A DNA stretch of 41,662 nucleotides from Desulfobacterales bacterium (GTDB lineage Bacteria; Desulfobacterota; Desulfobacteria; Desulfobacterales; SpSt-501): the NCBI GenBank assembly GCA_025454255.1, contig JALOOU010000082.1:1-41662 (forward strand), read 5' to 3'. The notes below the pieces were generated by a model. It was not told the origin of the DNA, searched no databases, and saw only the letters and a program-made list of their open reading frames with translations. The translations under genes and the position numbers were made by a program. This document shows, in pieces, positions 35,074-41,662 of the stretch. Position 1 is the stretch's first letter, and each line of letters begins with the position of its first letter.

Positions 35074-35172
35074 CTACTGTTTCTTTTTCAGCTTCTTTTC
35101 CTGGCGCTTTTCTTTGAGGGTCTTTTTGGGCTGCTTTTTGGCGTCTTTTTTCACGTCCTGCGATTTGGCCAT
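35074..35172 (-). CDS. Very small lysine-rich protein (32 residues)
   Basis: A tiny gene below usual ORF cut-offs. The product begins MAKSQDVKKDAKKQPKKTLK and ends EKKLKKKQ; about half of its residues are Lys or Arg, it has no hydrophobic segment and is probably disordered. A GGGGAG sequence five bases before the ATG, AAG/AAA-biased codons that maintain an open frame, and a perfect terminator 2 nt after the stop support translation. Similar short Lys-rich proteins of the form MAK...KKTLKEKR occur in other bacteria, as far as I recall, without known function. A nucleic-acid or ribosome-associated role is inferred from charge and from its RNA-chaperone neighbours. Confidence 0.65.
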   Translation of the reverse strand: MAKSQDVKKDAKKQPKKTLKEKRQEKKLKKKQ

Positions 35173-35195
35173 CTCAACTCCCCTTTCTTGGCGTT

Positions 35196-35359
35196 TTATT
35201 CTCCATGCCCGAGGGAAAATCCCGGAACCCCGTCAAATGCATAGAGGTTCTCGGTCTTGATCAGGTCGCACCGGCGGTGGAGAGGGTATCGAGGGCCGCG
35301 CGTATGATTTCCGGCCCGATGCCGTCCCCATAGGCAACGGCGGTCCACGACGGCGTCAT
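35196..35359 (-). pseudogene. icd: Remnant of isocitrate dehydrogenase (N and C termini joined)
   Basis: From 35359 the minus strand reads MTPSWTAVAYGDGIGPEIIR and on to STAGAT before a stop (35261), matching the N terminus of Thermus/Rickettsia-type NADP isocitrate dehydrogenases (AYGDGIGPEI). In another frame immediately after, CDLIKTENLYAFDGVPGFSL followed by GHGE and a stop (35196) matches the C terminus of the same enzymes. The family is ~480 residues, so about 425 residues (~1.3 kb) are missing between GGTGCGACC-type sequence at the junction near 35265. A good ribosome binding site (GGAGAAAAC) still precedes the ATG. It encodes no enzyme as read. Confidence 0.8.
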
Positions 35360-35391
35360 GTTTTCTCCGGCCGCATGCATCGCCTGTCGAC

Positions 35392-35421
35392 TTGACTATG
35401 GTGAAACGGGTGGTTTAGAGT
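35392..35421 (+). promoter_or_regulatory. Candidate promoter of epmA
   Basis: TTGACT (35392-35397), 18-bp spacer, TAGAGT (35416-35421), leaving a ~65-nt leader before the ATG at 35495. Confidence 0.45.
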
Positions 35422-35494
35422 GTCAGCATATCCGAATTCGACCCGGCCTGCAACGATCAGATAACGTCCGACTCGACTTTCATCGCCCTCCGCC

Positions 35495-36403
35495 ATGGTC
35501 GACCCGAAGCACATCCACCTCAAGCGCCGCGCCGCCATGATCGCCGCCATCCGCGGCTTCTTCACCGCAAACGGCTATCTCGAAGTCGAAACGCCGCTGC
35601 GTCTGCCGCTGCCGCTGCCCGAGGCCCACATCGAACTCTTCGACTCGGAGGGGTGGGTCCTGCAGCCTTCGCCGGAAACCTGCATGAAACGGCTGCTGGC
35701 GGCCGGTCATCCCAAAATCTTTCAGATCTGCAAGTGCTTCCGCAAGGCCGAACGCGGGCGGCGGCACCTGCCCGAGATGACTCTGCTCGAGTGGTATGCG
35801 GCCGGCGATACCTATACCGATCTCATGGTCTGCTGCGAAGCCCTGCTGCCGCGCATCGCCTGCGAGCTCGGCAGCGGCGCCATCCTCCCCTACCAGGGCC
35901 GAAGGATCGACCTCACACCTCCCTGGCAGCGGCTGACCGTGCGCGAGGCCTTCGACCGGTTTGCCGCCATGCCCCTCGAGGCGGCCCTGGCGCAAGGCCG
36001 CTTCGACGAGATGATGGGGCTCATGATCGAGCCGAACCTCGGCCTCGAGCGGCCGGTCTTCCTGACCGATTACCCGGCCGAACACGCCTCCCTCGCCCGC
36101 CTCGCGGCGGAGGATCCCGCCGTGGCCGAGCGCTTCGAGCTCTACGTCGGCGGCCTCGAGCTGTGCAACGGGTTCAGCGAGCTGAATGACCCGGCCGAGC
36201 AGCGGCGGCGGTTCGCAGCCGAGCAGGAGCGCATGCAAGCTGCGGGCAAGCGCGTCCGCCCGCTGCCGGAAACGTTTCTGGCCGCTCTGGCCCACATGCC
36301 CGCCGGCGCCGGCAACGCTCTGGGCATCGACCGGCTGGCCATGCTCTTCTGCGATGCGGCCGCCATCGACACGGTCGTAGCCTTCGTGCCGGAGCAGCTG
36401 TGA
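35495..36403 (+). CDS. epmA: Elongation factor P lysine aminoacylase (EpmA/GenX/PoxA)
   Basis: Class II lysyl-tRNA-synthetase paralogue that attaches beta-lysine (or lysine) to elongation factor P. The 302-residue product lacks the tRNA anticodon-binding domain of LysRS and has the catalytic-core motifs: motif 2 CFRKAERGRRHLPEMTLLEW, and motif 3 GAGNALGIDRLAMLF. Strong match in length to EpmA. Neither efp nor epmB (lysine 2,3-aminomutase) is in the window. No ribosome binding site stands out (ccctccgccATG). It lies upstream of hsp20 and lon but is separated from hsp20 by 141 bp. Confidence 0.92.
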   Translation: MVDPKHIHLKRRAAMIAAIRGFFTANGYLEVETPLRLPLPLPEAHIELFDSEGWVLQPSPETCMKRLLAAGHPKIFQICKCFRKAERGRRHLPEMTLLEWYAAGDTYTDLMVCCEALLPRIACELGSGAILPYQGRRIDLTPPWQRLTVREAFDRFAAMPLEAALAQGRFDEMMGLMIEPNLGLERPVFLTDYPAEHASLARLAAEDPAVAERFELYVGGLELCNGFSELNDPAEQRRRFAAEQERMQAAGKRVRPLPETFLAALAHMPAGAGNALGIDRLAMLFCDAAAIDTVVAFVPEQL

Positions 36404-36544
36404 GCGGGCGTGAGGCAGCGGGCCGGGCGCACCCGCGCCGGCCCCCGACCCCTTTCGGCCGGGTTTACTTGCCCGATGACATGTGATAGCAGGACATCCA
36501 ATAGTACCCTACCCGCAGACCCCACACTCAACAAGGACCGCGCC

Positions 36545-36991
36545 ATGGAATTCTTCAAGATCCGATTCGGAGACAACTTCGATGAGCTCAGCTCCCGCTT
36601 CGAGAAGACGCTGGAGGACATGCTGGGCTCGATGGGCCCCTCCTTCATGCTGTCCGAGCGCACCTGGCGGCCGCCGATGGACATGTACGAGACGGCCGAG
36701 CAGGTGGTGATCATGGCGGAGATCGGGGGGGTGGAAAAACAGGACATCGAGGTAGAGATCAGCAGCAAGGCCGTTCGCATTCAAGGCCAGCGCATGGCGC
36801 CGACCTGCGGCACGGAGCACACCTACCGGCTGGCGGAGATCCAATACGGCCGCTTCGAACGCATCTTGTTCCTGCCCTGCCCGATCGACCCGGAGAAGGT
36901 GTCGGCCGCCACCAAGAACGGTTTTTTAGAAATCCGCCTTGTGAAACGGCCCGTCGACCAGACCTACAAGGTGTCCATATCCGACGACTGA
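36545..36991 (+). CDS. Small heat-shock protein (Hsp20/alpha-crystallin family)
   Basis: ATP-independent holdase of 148 residues. The alpha-crystallin domain starts at ~[21 protein letters not shown] and ends with the conserved [10 protein letters not shown] box; a short N-terminal arm of ~40 residues and a C-terminal tail (TYKVSI, an I/V-x-I/V-type anchor) are present. The start at 36545 follows AAGGA. It stands 79 bp upstream of lon, in the same direction, a chaperone-protease pairing likely to be co-regulated by heat or protein damage. No CIRCE element was seen. Confidence 0.92.
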   Translation: MEFFKIRFGDNFDELSSRFEKTLEDMLGSMGPSFMLSERTWRPPMDMYETAEQVVIMAEIGGVEKQDIEVEISSKAVRIQGQRMAPTCGTEHTYRLAEIQYGRFERILFLPCPIDPEKVSAATKNGFLEIRLVKRPVDQTYKVSISDD

Positions 36992-37070
36992 CGGGGGCGC
37001 CGACCTGCGCGAATGCCCGCCGTGGCGTGCCCGGGCGGCCTCACTCCGATTGACGAACAGGGAGAAGAAC

Positions 37071-39428
37071 ATGACTGACGAAAAACAGCCGGAGCAGCCG
37101 AGCGCGTCCAGGATCCCCGACACACTGCCCGTCCTGCCGATCACCGACAATGTGCTCTTTCCGAAGATGGTGTTCCCGCTGATGGTCGTGCACCCGGACT
37201 CGGTGCAGCTGATCGACGAGGCCATGTCCAAGGAGCGCATGCTGGCAGTGGTCTCGGCCCGCGCGGCGGACAACCCCGAGCTCATGCCGCCGCCCGATCG
37301 CTATGCCCCCATCGGCACCAGCGCCATGATCCTGAAGATGGCCAAAACGCCGGAAAACCGCACCCAGCTGCTCGTGCAGGGGTTGGGCCGCTTCCGGATC
37401 AAGGAGGTCTCGCAGGCCGCGGGCAAGCCTTTCCAGTTGGCCCTCGTCGAACACCTGGAGGAGGACACCGCGCGCGATACCGAGATCGAGGCGCTGATGA
37501 CCCACATCGTCAACCACTTCGCCAAGGTGGTGGAGCACTCCCCGACCCTGCCGGCCGAAGTGGTCTACATGGCCCAGTCCATCAAGGAGCCGGGGACGCT
37601 GGCCGACATGATCGCCTCCTCGCTCAACGCGAGCCCCGAGGACAAACAGAAGGTGCTGGAGACGCTTGCGGTCGGCGACCGGCTCAAGCTGGTCAGCCGC
37701 ATCCTCAACAAGCAGCTGGAGATCCTCGAGCTTGGCAAGAAGATCCACGACCAGGTCAAGGAGGACATGGACAAGAAGCAGCGCGAGTACTACCTGCGCG
37801 AGCAGCTGAAAGCCATCCGGGCCGAGCTGGGGGAAAAGGACGAGGGCTCGGTGGAAGTCGACGAGTACCGTGCCAAAATCAAGGAGAAGAACCTGCCGCC
37901 GGAGGCGGCCAAGGAGGCCGAGCGGGAATTGGAGCGGCTCGCGCGCATGCATCCCTCCTCGGCCGAATACACCGTGGCCACTACCTTTCTCGACTGGCTG
38001 ACCGCCCTGCCCTGGCACCAGCACACCGCGGACAACCTCGACATCAAGAAGGCCCGCAAGGTCCTGGACGACGATCACTACGGGTTGGAGAAGCCCAAGC
38101 GCCGGATCATCGAATACCTGGCCGTGCGCAAACTCAAGCCGGACTCGAAGGGACCGATTCTGTGCTTCGCCGGCCCGCCCGGAACCGGTAAGACCTCGCT
38201 GGGCCAATCGATCGCGCGCGCGCTGGGACGAAAGTTCTACCGCATGTCGCTCGGCGGGGTGCGGGACGAGGCCGAGATCCGGGGACACCGGCGCACGTAC
38301 GTCGGCGCGCTCCCGGGGCGGGTCATCCAGGGCATTCGGCGGGCGGAGTCCAACAACCCGGTCTTCATGCTGGATGAAATCGACAAGCTCGGGGCGGACT
38401 TCCGCGGCGACCCCTCCTCGGCCCTGCTGGAGGTGCTCGACCCCGAGCAGAACCACTCCTTCCAGGACCACTACCTCGATGTGCCCTTCGACCTCTCGAA
38501 GGTGATGTTCATCGCCACTGCCAACATCCTGGACACCGTCCCCCCGGCGCTGCGCGACCGCATGGAGGTCCTGCAGCTGCTGGGCTACACCGAGGACGAA
38601 AAGGTCCACATCGCCGAGCGCCACCTCATCCCGCGGCAACGCGAGGCCAACGGGCTCAAGGCCGGGCAGATCCGCTTCTCCCGCGGCGCCCTGCGCCACA
38701 TCATCTCCGGCTACACGCGCGAGGCGGGCCTGCGCAACCTGGAGCGCGAGATCGGCACCCTCTGCCGCGGGGTGGCCAGCAAGATCGCCGAGGGCGCGAT
38801 CGAATCCGAAACCATCAAGACCCAGAACATCGCCAAATACCTGGGACCCGTGCGGTTCACGGCCGAGGCCAAGACGCGCACCGCCACGCCCGGGGTGGCG
38901 ACCGGGCTCGCCTGGACCCAGTTCGGCGGCGACATCCTCTTCGTCGAGGCCACCGGCATGAAGGGCAAGGACCGCCTGATCCTGACCGGCCAGCTGGGCG
39001 ACGTGATGAAAGAGTCCGCCCAGGCGGCGCTGAGCTTCGTTCGCACCAAGGCCTCCCGGTTCGGGCTGTCGGAGGAGACCTTCGAGAACCAGGACATCCA
39101 CATCCACATCCCCGCCGGCGCCATCCCCAAGGACGGCCCCTCGGCCGGGGTGACGATGCTCACGGCGCTGGTCTCCTTCCTCACCAAGCGGCGCGTCGTC
39201 CGGGACCTGGCCATGACCGGCGAGATCACCCTGCGGGGCCAGGTGCTCCCGGTGGGCGGGATCAAGGAGAAGGTCCTCGCCGCCCACCGCGCGGGCATTC
39301 GCACCATCATCCTGCCCAAGGAAAACCAGAAAGATTTAGAGGACATCCCCAAAAAGGTGCAAAAGGAGATCCGCTTTCACTTTGTCGACAAAATGACGGA
39401 CGTCCTCAAGCTGGCGCTCGAGAAATAG
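37071..39428 (+). CDS. lon: ATP-dependent protease Lon
   Basis: Cytosolic AAA+ serine protease for damaged and regulatory proteins. 785 residues, the usual LonA length: N-terminal substrate-binding domain ([19 protein letters not shown], ~20-210), coiled coil, AAA+ module with Walker A GPPGTGKT (~367-374) and Walker [10 protein letters not shown], sensor-1 (FIATAN), and a protease domain with the catalytic Ser ~691 in [10 protein letters not shown] and Lys in GGIKEK (~732). Start at 37071 is set by GGGAGA six bases upstream; a TTG seven codons earlier is unlikely. Follows hsp20 by 79 bp. Confidence 0.97.
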   Translation: MTDEKQPEQPSASRIPDTLPVLPITDNVLFPKMVFPLMVVHPDSVQLIDEAMSKERMLAVVSARAADNPELMPPPDRYAPIGTSAMILKMAKTPENRTQLLVQGLGRFRIKEVSQAAGKPFQLALVEHLEEDTARDTEIEALMTHIVNHFAKVVEHSPTLPAEVVYMAQSIKEPGTLADMIASSLNASPEDKQKVLETLAVGDRLKLVSRILNKQLEILELGKKIHDQVKEDMDKKQREYYLREQLKAIRAELGEKDEGSVEVDEYRAKIKEKNLPPEAAKEAERELERLARMHPSSAEYTVATTFLDWLTALPWHQHTADNLDIKKARKVLDDDHYGLEKPKRRIIEYLAVRKLKPDSKGPILCFAGPPGTGKTSLGQSIARALGRKFYRMSLGGVRDEAEIRGHRRTYVGALPGRVIQGIRRAESNNPVFMLDEIDKLGADFRGDPSSALLEVLDPEQNHSFQDHYLDVPFDLSKVMFIATANILDTVPPALRDRMEVLQLLGYTEDEKVHIAERHLIPRQREANGLKAGQIRFSRGALRHIISGYTREAGLRNLEREIGTLCRGVASKIAEGAIESETIKTQNIAKYLGPVRFTAEAKTRTATPGVATGLAWTQFGGDILFVEATGMKGKDRLILTGQLGDVMKESAQAALSFVRTKASRFGLSEETFENQDIHIHIPAGAIPKDGPSAGVTMLTALVSFLTKRRVVRDLAMTGEITLRGQVLPVGGIKEKVLAAHRAGIRTIILPKENQKDLEDIPKKVQKEIRFHFVDKMTDVLKLALEK

Positions 39429-39592
39429 TCCAAGGCTCGGATTGACGCAGATTGCACCGGCTACCGGTTTATGCATGCTGCGAGCGGCCCTCTTGCGAAT
39501 CTGCCCACGAAAAATGGCGGCGGTCAAAAACTCCGGATATTGAGCGGCCCACGAACCTGTAAATTTACTGAGGCTTTTTGTAGTACCATCCG

Positions 39593-39663
39593 ACGCAACA
39601 ACAAACGGCCACGTTTGTGATATCAACCGGTTGGCACCACATCGTTTCTACTGCTTGTTAGGT
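39593..39663 (+). other. attC-like recombination site
   Basis: ACGCAAC (39593-39599) near one end and GTTAGGT (39657-39663) at the other resemble the RYYYAAC and GTTRRRY ends of integron attC sites, although the first has one mismatch. Inner arms AAACG (39602-39607 region) and CGTTT (39643-39647) are complementary, as are AACAA and TTGTT. The acetyltransferase gene begins 13 nt beyond the GTTAGGT. No integrase or second site was found, so this is tentative. Confidence 0.3.
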
Positions 39664-39676
39664 CCGGCAACTGAAC

Positions 39677-40051
39677 ATGCAAGATCTTGCGCACTTCCGT
39701 AAATTTAGTTTATCGGACCTGGAAGCCGTTCGAAGACCAATCCACCACACAATTGATGTAACATATGCCCCGGTTTATCCGGTCCGGGCCATTCAGTTTT
39801 TTAAAGATTTCCATTGTGAGGCGAAAATCATTGAGAGGCATCAGAACGGGGTAACTCCGATTTTAGAAAAAGGTGGAAAAGTGGTCGGAACCGGATCACT
39901 TGTCGGCAATGATATCCTTGGTGTTTTCGTTCATCCCCGACTTCAGCATAATGGGTATTACAAGGCGATAATGAAAGAGCTTGAAAAAAAGGCGGCCCTC
40001 AACGCTATCAGCGGTCCGAAGGCCATCACGAAAGCTCGGAACAAAGTCTAA
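39677..40051 (+). CDS. GNAT-family acetyltransferase, C-terminally shortened
   Basis: A 124-residue product. FSLSDLEAVRRPIHHTIDVT and YPVRAIQFFKDFH match the N-terminal half of small GNAT acetyltransferases, continuing through motif D/A (LEKGGKVVGTGSL, GVFVHPRLQHNGYYKAIMKE). In complete relatives the QxxGxG/A loop is followed by ~30 further residues (LDAS...FYxxxGY-like). Here the sequence switches after LEKKA to an unrelated GPKAITKARNKV tail, so the second half of the acetyl-CoA site is lost. The QHNGYY loop also deviates from the usual Q-x-x-G-x-G. AT-richer than the main chromosome segments, suggesting acquisition. No ribosome binding site is evident. Probably non-functional. Confidence 0.6.
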   Translation: MQDLAHFRKFSLSDLEAVRRPIHHTIDVTYAPVYPVRAIQFFKDFHCEAKIIERHQNGVTPILEKGGKVVGTGSLVGNDILGVFVHPRLQHNGYYKAIMKELEKKAALNAISGPKAITKARNKV

Positions 40052-40069
40052 ATGTGGGAGGGCCACACC

Positions 40070-40519
40070 ATGAACGTGCGTATGTTCGGCCTATGGATGT
40101 TGATGGTTGCGGCTCTGGGAGTTGTTCTATCGGGCTGCGTGGGGTCGCCTGGCAAAATTAGAAAGGTCGACTCACCGACAGAGCAGCAGCTGCGAGCAGA
40201 CTGGAAAAACTACCACACCTTTTGCTTGAGAAGCGGATATGGGGTCTCCACGGCGGGGTCCGCCATTCTTTTTCAAGTGAAAGGCGACAAGACCATTCAG
40301 AAGGGTAGCGACTGGCAGGAGGTCACAGACGAAAAAACGGCAGCGGGTTGCGCCAATTTTTCCACACGCACGTCTCCGGTGATGAGCCTGCTTGGCGAAA
40401 ATGACGAGAAGTTCGGATACCTGATTTTCGAATGGCGTGATTCTGTCTCGGTGGCAGTCATCGACTCGAAAACCATCGGTCTGATTTACAACTCAGCTCC
40501 CAAGACCGGAGGTCCATAG
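40070..40519 (+). CDS. Lipoprotein of unknown function
   Basis: A 149-residue product with a lipoprotein signal peptide (MNVRMFGLWMLMVAALGVVL, then SGC as lipobox, Cys ~23), so probably anchored to a membrane. The mature part has two further cysteines (TFCLRSGYG and AAGCANF) and a beta-rich C-terminal half. GGGAGG eight bases before the ATG supports the start at 40070 instead of 40052. A frameshifted small gene follows after 15 nt. No known family recognised; base composition is more AT-rich than the core genes. Confidence 0.65.
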   Translation: MNVRMFGLWMLMVAALGVVLSGCVGSPGKIRKVDSPTEQQLRADWKNYHTFCLRSGYGVSTAGSAILFQVKGDKTIQKGSDWQEVTDEKTAAGCANFSTRTSPVMSLLGENDEKFGYLIFEWRDSVSVAVIDSKTIGLIYNSAPKTGGP

Positions 40520-40534
40520 CTCCCAACCCGATCA

Positions 40535-40805
40535 ATGGCTCCACCGGCCTTCGGCGGTCTGGGCGAGGTGATCTTCGATAGCATAGTCACAGAGATGATC
40601 TATACCTCGTACAAAGGTATGCAGCAATCAGCGCTTCGCGCCAACGCTGATACATGGTGCTTAAAATATTACGGAAAACTCAATACCATATACAGCTGCA
40701 TTTTTGACAGCCTTGCGCCAAGAGGGCTACGTCTGGCAGGCTGCATGCAGCTATAGCGAATACCCTCGTGATTGCGAAAAAAGGTTTTTTAAAGTGCTAA
40801 ATTAG
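40535..40805 (+). pseudogene. Frameshifted small protein of unknown function
   Basis: Frame 2 reads MAPPAFGGLGEVIFDSIVTE and on to DTWCLKYYGKLNT (~40690), then runs out of register to a stop at 40756. In frame 3 from ~40690, protein-like sequence continues: AAFLTALRQEGYVWQAACSY, then SEYPRDCEKRFFKVLN and a stop at 40805. The join would give a product of about 90 residues with four cysteines. A single-base error or indel near 40680-40695 explains it. Start codon uncertain; no ribosome binding site. It directly follows the lipoprotein gene and may belong with it. Confidence 0.45.
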
Positions 40806-41283
40806 GATCAACAATCGAGGGCAGGTAGTAGCAATTTAGGTGGCGGAATGATGGAAACAATTCCAGTGATGTATCCGGGCTGATTGCTGGTCAACTCGGA
40901 ACGGCGGGTCAAAGACGGCTCACGCCGATGCATAGACGTGAATACCTATCCGAAAAATCACCGCCCCATCTTTTCTGGGATTGTTTCAGCGAATCACAGT
41001 GGCCTTTTGCACCCACAGCCCACCCGCGCCTGAACTAATCTGCAATTCTCTGAATCGATACCTTTGATCTGCTAAACCAACCCTGACTTCAGCCCAAATT
41101 AGGTTTGGCCTGAGGTACAGAATCTTTTGAACCGCACTGCGGGAAAGTACTGGAAAAAGGAGAGGTAAGCATAGCAAAGTGCTTGCTCGAATAAATTTTC
41201 CATAATAGTATTCGTGCTCATACCTGCGAGATGGAAAGGCACCCGTGGACTTCTTTCATGGCTCCATAAACCCAATACAGAGC
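40806..41283. other. Gene-free AT-richer stretch
   Basis: No gene supported. Short minus-strand frames (40986-41177, 41099-41341) lack ribosome binding sites and protein-like composition. No clear promoter, repeat or RNA gene was recognised. Confidence 0.5.
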
Positions 41284-41662
41284 ATGAATACCATGGTAAC
41301 AAGGTTATCGAATCTCCGCTGGCTGTCCCGGGCAATCGCATTGATCGCCTTTCTTTTTATGCTGCCGCCGCTGGCATCGGCCGGCGACACCCTAAAAGGT
41401 GTAAAGTCCAGGGGCGTCTTACGCTGCGGGGTCAGCGAAGGGATCTTGGGCTTTTCCCTCAAAGGCGACGGCGGCGACTGGAGCGGTCTGGATGCGGATT
41501 TCTGCCGCGCAGTGGCGGCGGCTGTCTTGGGAGACGGCCAAAAGGTGAAATTTGTCCCGCTGATTGCCTCTGCCAGGTTTCCTGCGCTCAAATCCCACCA
41601 GATCGACCTTCTGTCCCGCAACACCACCTGGACGCTGGGGCGGGAGTCAATCCTTGGTGCGC
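41284..41662 (+). CDS. Amino-acid ABC transporter substrate-binding protein, 3' partial
   Basis: Start of a periplasmic solute-binding protein of the general L-amino-acid type (AapJ/BztA-like). The signal peptide runs MNTMVTRLSNLRWLSRAIAL to ASA (~34). The mature protein opens with GDTLKGVKSRGVLRCGVSEG and continues with WSGLDADFCRAVAAAVLGD and SARFPALKSHQIDLLSRNTT, all typical of this cluster (ligand-binding lobe 1). The window ends at residue ~126 of an expected ~340. No good ribosome binding site is seen; the ATG at 41293 is an alternative start. Permease and ATPase genes would be expected just beyond the window. Confidence 0.85.
   Translation, partial: MNTMVTRLSNLRWLSRAIALIAFLFMLPPLASAGDTLKGVKSRGVLRCGVSEGILGFSLKGDGGDWSGLDADFCRAVAAAVLGDGQKVKFVPLIASARFPALKSHQIDLLSRNTTWTLGRESILGA

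Noticed and set aside
37041..39287. 748-residue minus-strand open frame opposite lon
   Set aside because: Exact antisense of lon with typical shadow composition and no ribosome binding site; also true of 4377-6506, 4346-6133 and 19815-21149.
40986..41177. Minus-strand 63-residue frame in the AT-richer tail
   Set aside because: No ribosome binding site, promoter or protein-like pattern.

Overview
The window is GC-rich, densely coded bacterial DNA with a Gram-negative envelope (DsbD, periplasmic Deg protease, ABC/HlyD efflux operons, lipoproteins). Several genes are of types common in anaerobic sulfate-reducer-like Desulfobacterota: an ADP-forming acyl-CoA synthetase, an acetyl-CoA hydrolase/transferase fused to a GNAT domain, and a Thermus/Rickettsia-type isocitrate dehydrogenase remnant. 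That placement is an inference from gene content; there is no rRNA or other taxonomic marker here.

Layout. 1-7.3 kb (+): the C-terminal three quarters of an acyl-CoA synthetase, an Sfp-type phosphopantetheinyl transferase, a hydantoinase A-like protein, a class II histone deacetylase-like amidohydrolase with a C-terminal zinc ribbon, and a hybrid histidine kinase. 7.3-9.8 kb (-): the activated-methyl-cycle operon metK-ahcY. 9.9-14.1 kb: dsbD, a D,D-carboxypeptidase and an unknown 318-residue protein. 14.1-19.3 kb (+): an acetyl-CoA hydrolase-GNAT gene broken by an internal deletion, then two paralogous ATP-grasp ligases and an esterase, which is the best candidate here for an undescribed biosynthetic pathway. 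19.6-24.2 kb: a BT1-type transporter and a Deg protease preceded by nearly identical triple-heptamer promoter elements, plus three small exported proteins. 24.3-33.8 kb (-): two efflux operons, one MacAB-like (its ATPase has lost Walker A) and one YbhGFSR-like with two complementary half-degenerate ATPases. 34.0-39.4 kb: a stress and translation block (cold-shock protein, RRM protein, a 32-residue lysine-rich protein, an isocitrate dehydrogenase remnant, epmA, hsp20, lon). 39.4-41.7 kb: a more AT-rich accessory stretch with an attC-like site, a shortened acetyltransferase, a lipoprotein, a frameshifted small gene and the start of an amino-acid binding protein.

Two themes cut across the window. 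First, at least four genes are disrupted. In three of them an internal segment is missing and the flanks are intact (14225-16004, 26758-27370, 35196-35359). This is either genome decay or an assembly/consensus problem and should be settled before any biology is drawn from those loci. Second, the regulatory DNA is unusually readable: many starts are preceded by TTGACA/TAxxxT promoters with 17-18 bp spacing, perfect terminator hairpins, and one shared 11-bp-period activator-like element. No tRNA, rRNA, CRISPR array, complete insertion sequence or prophage was seen.
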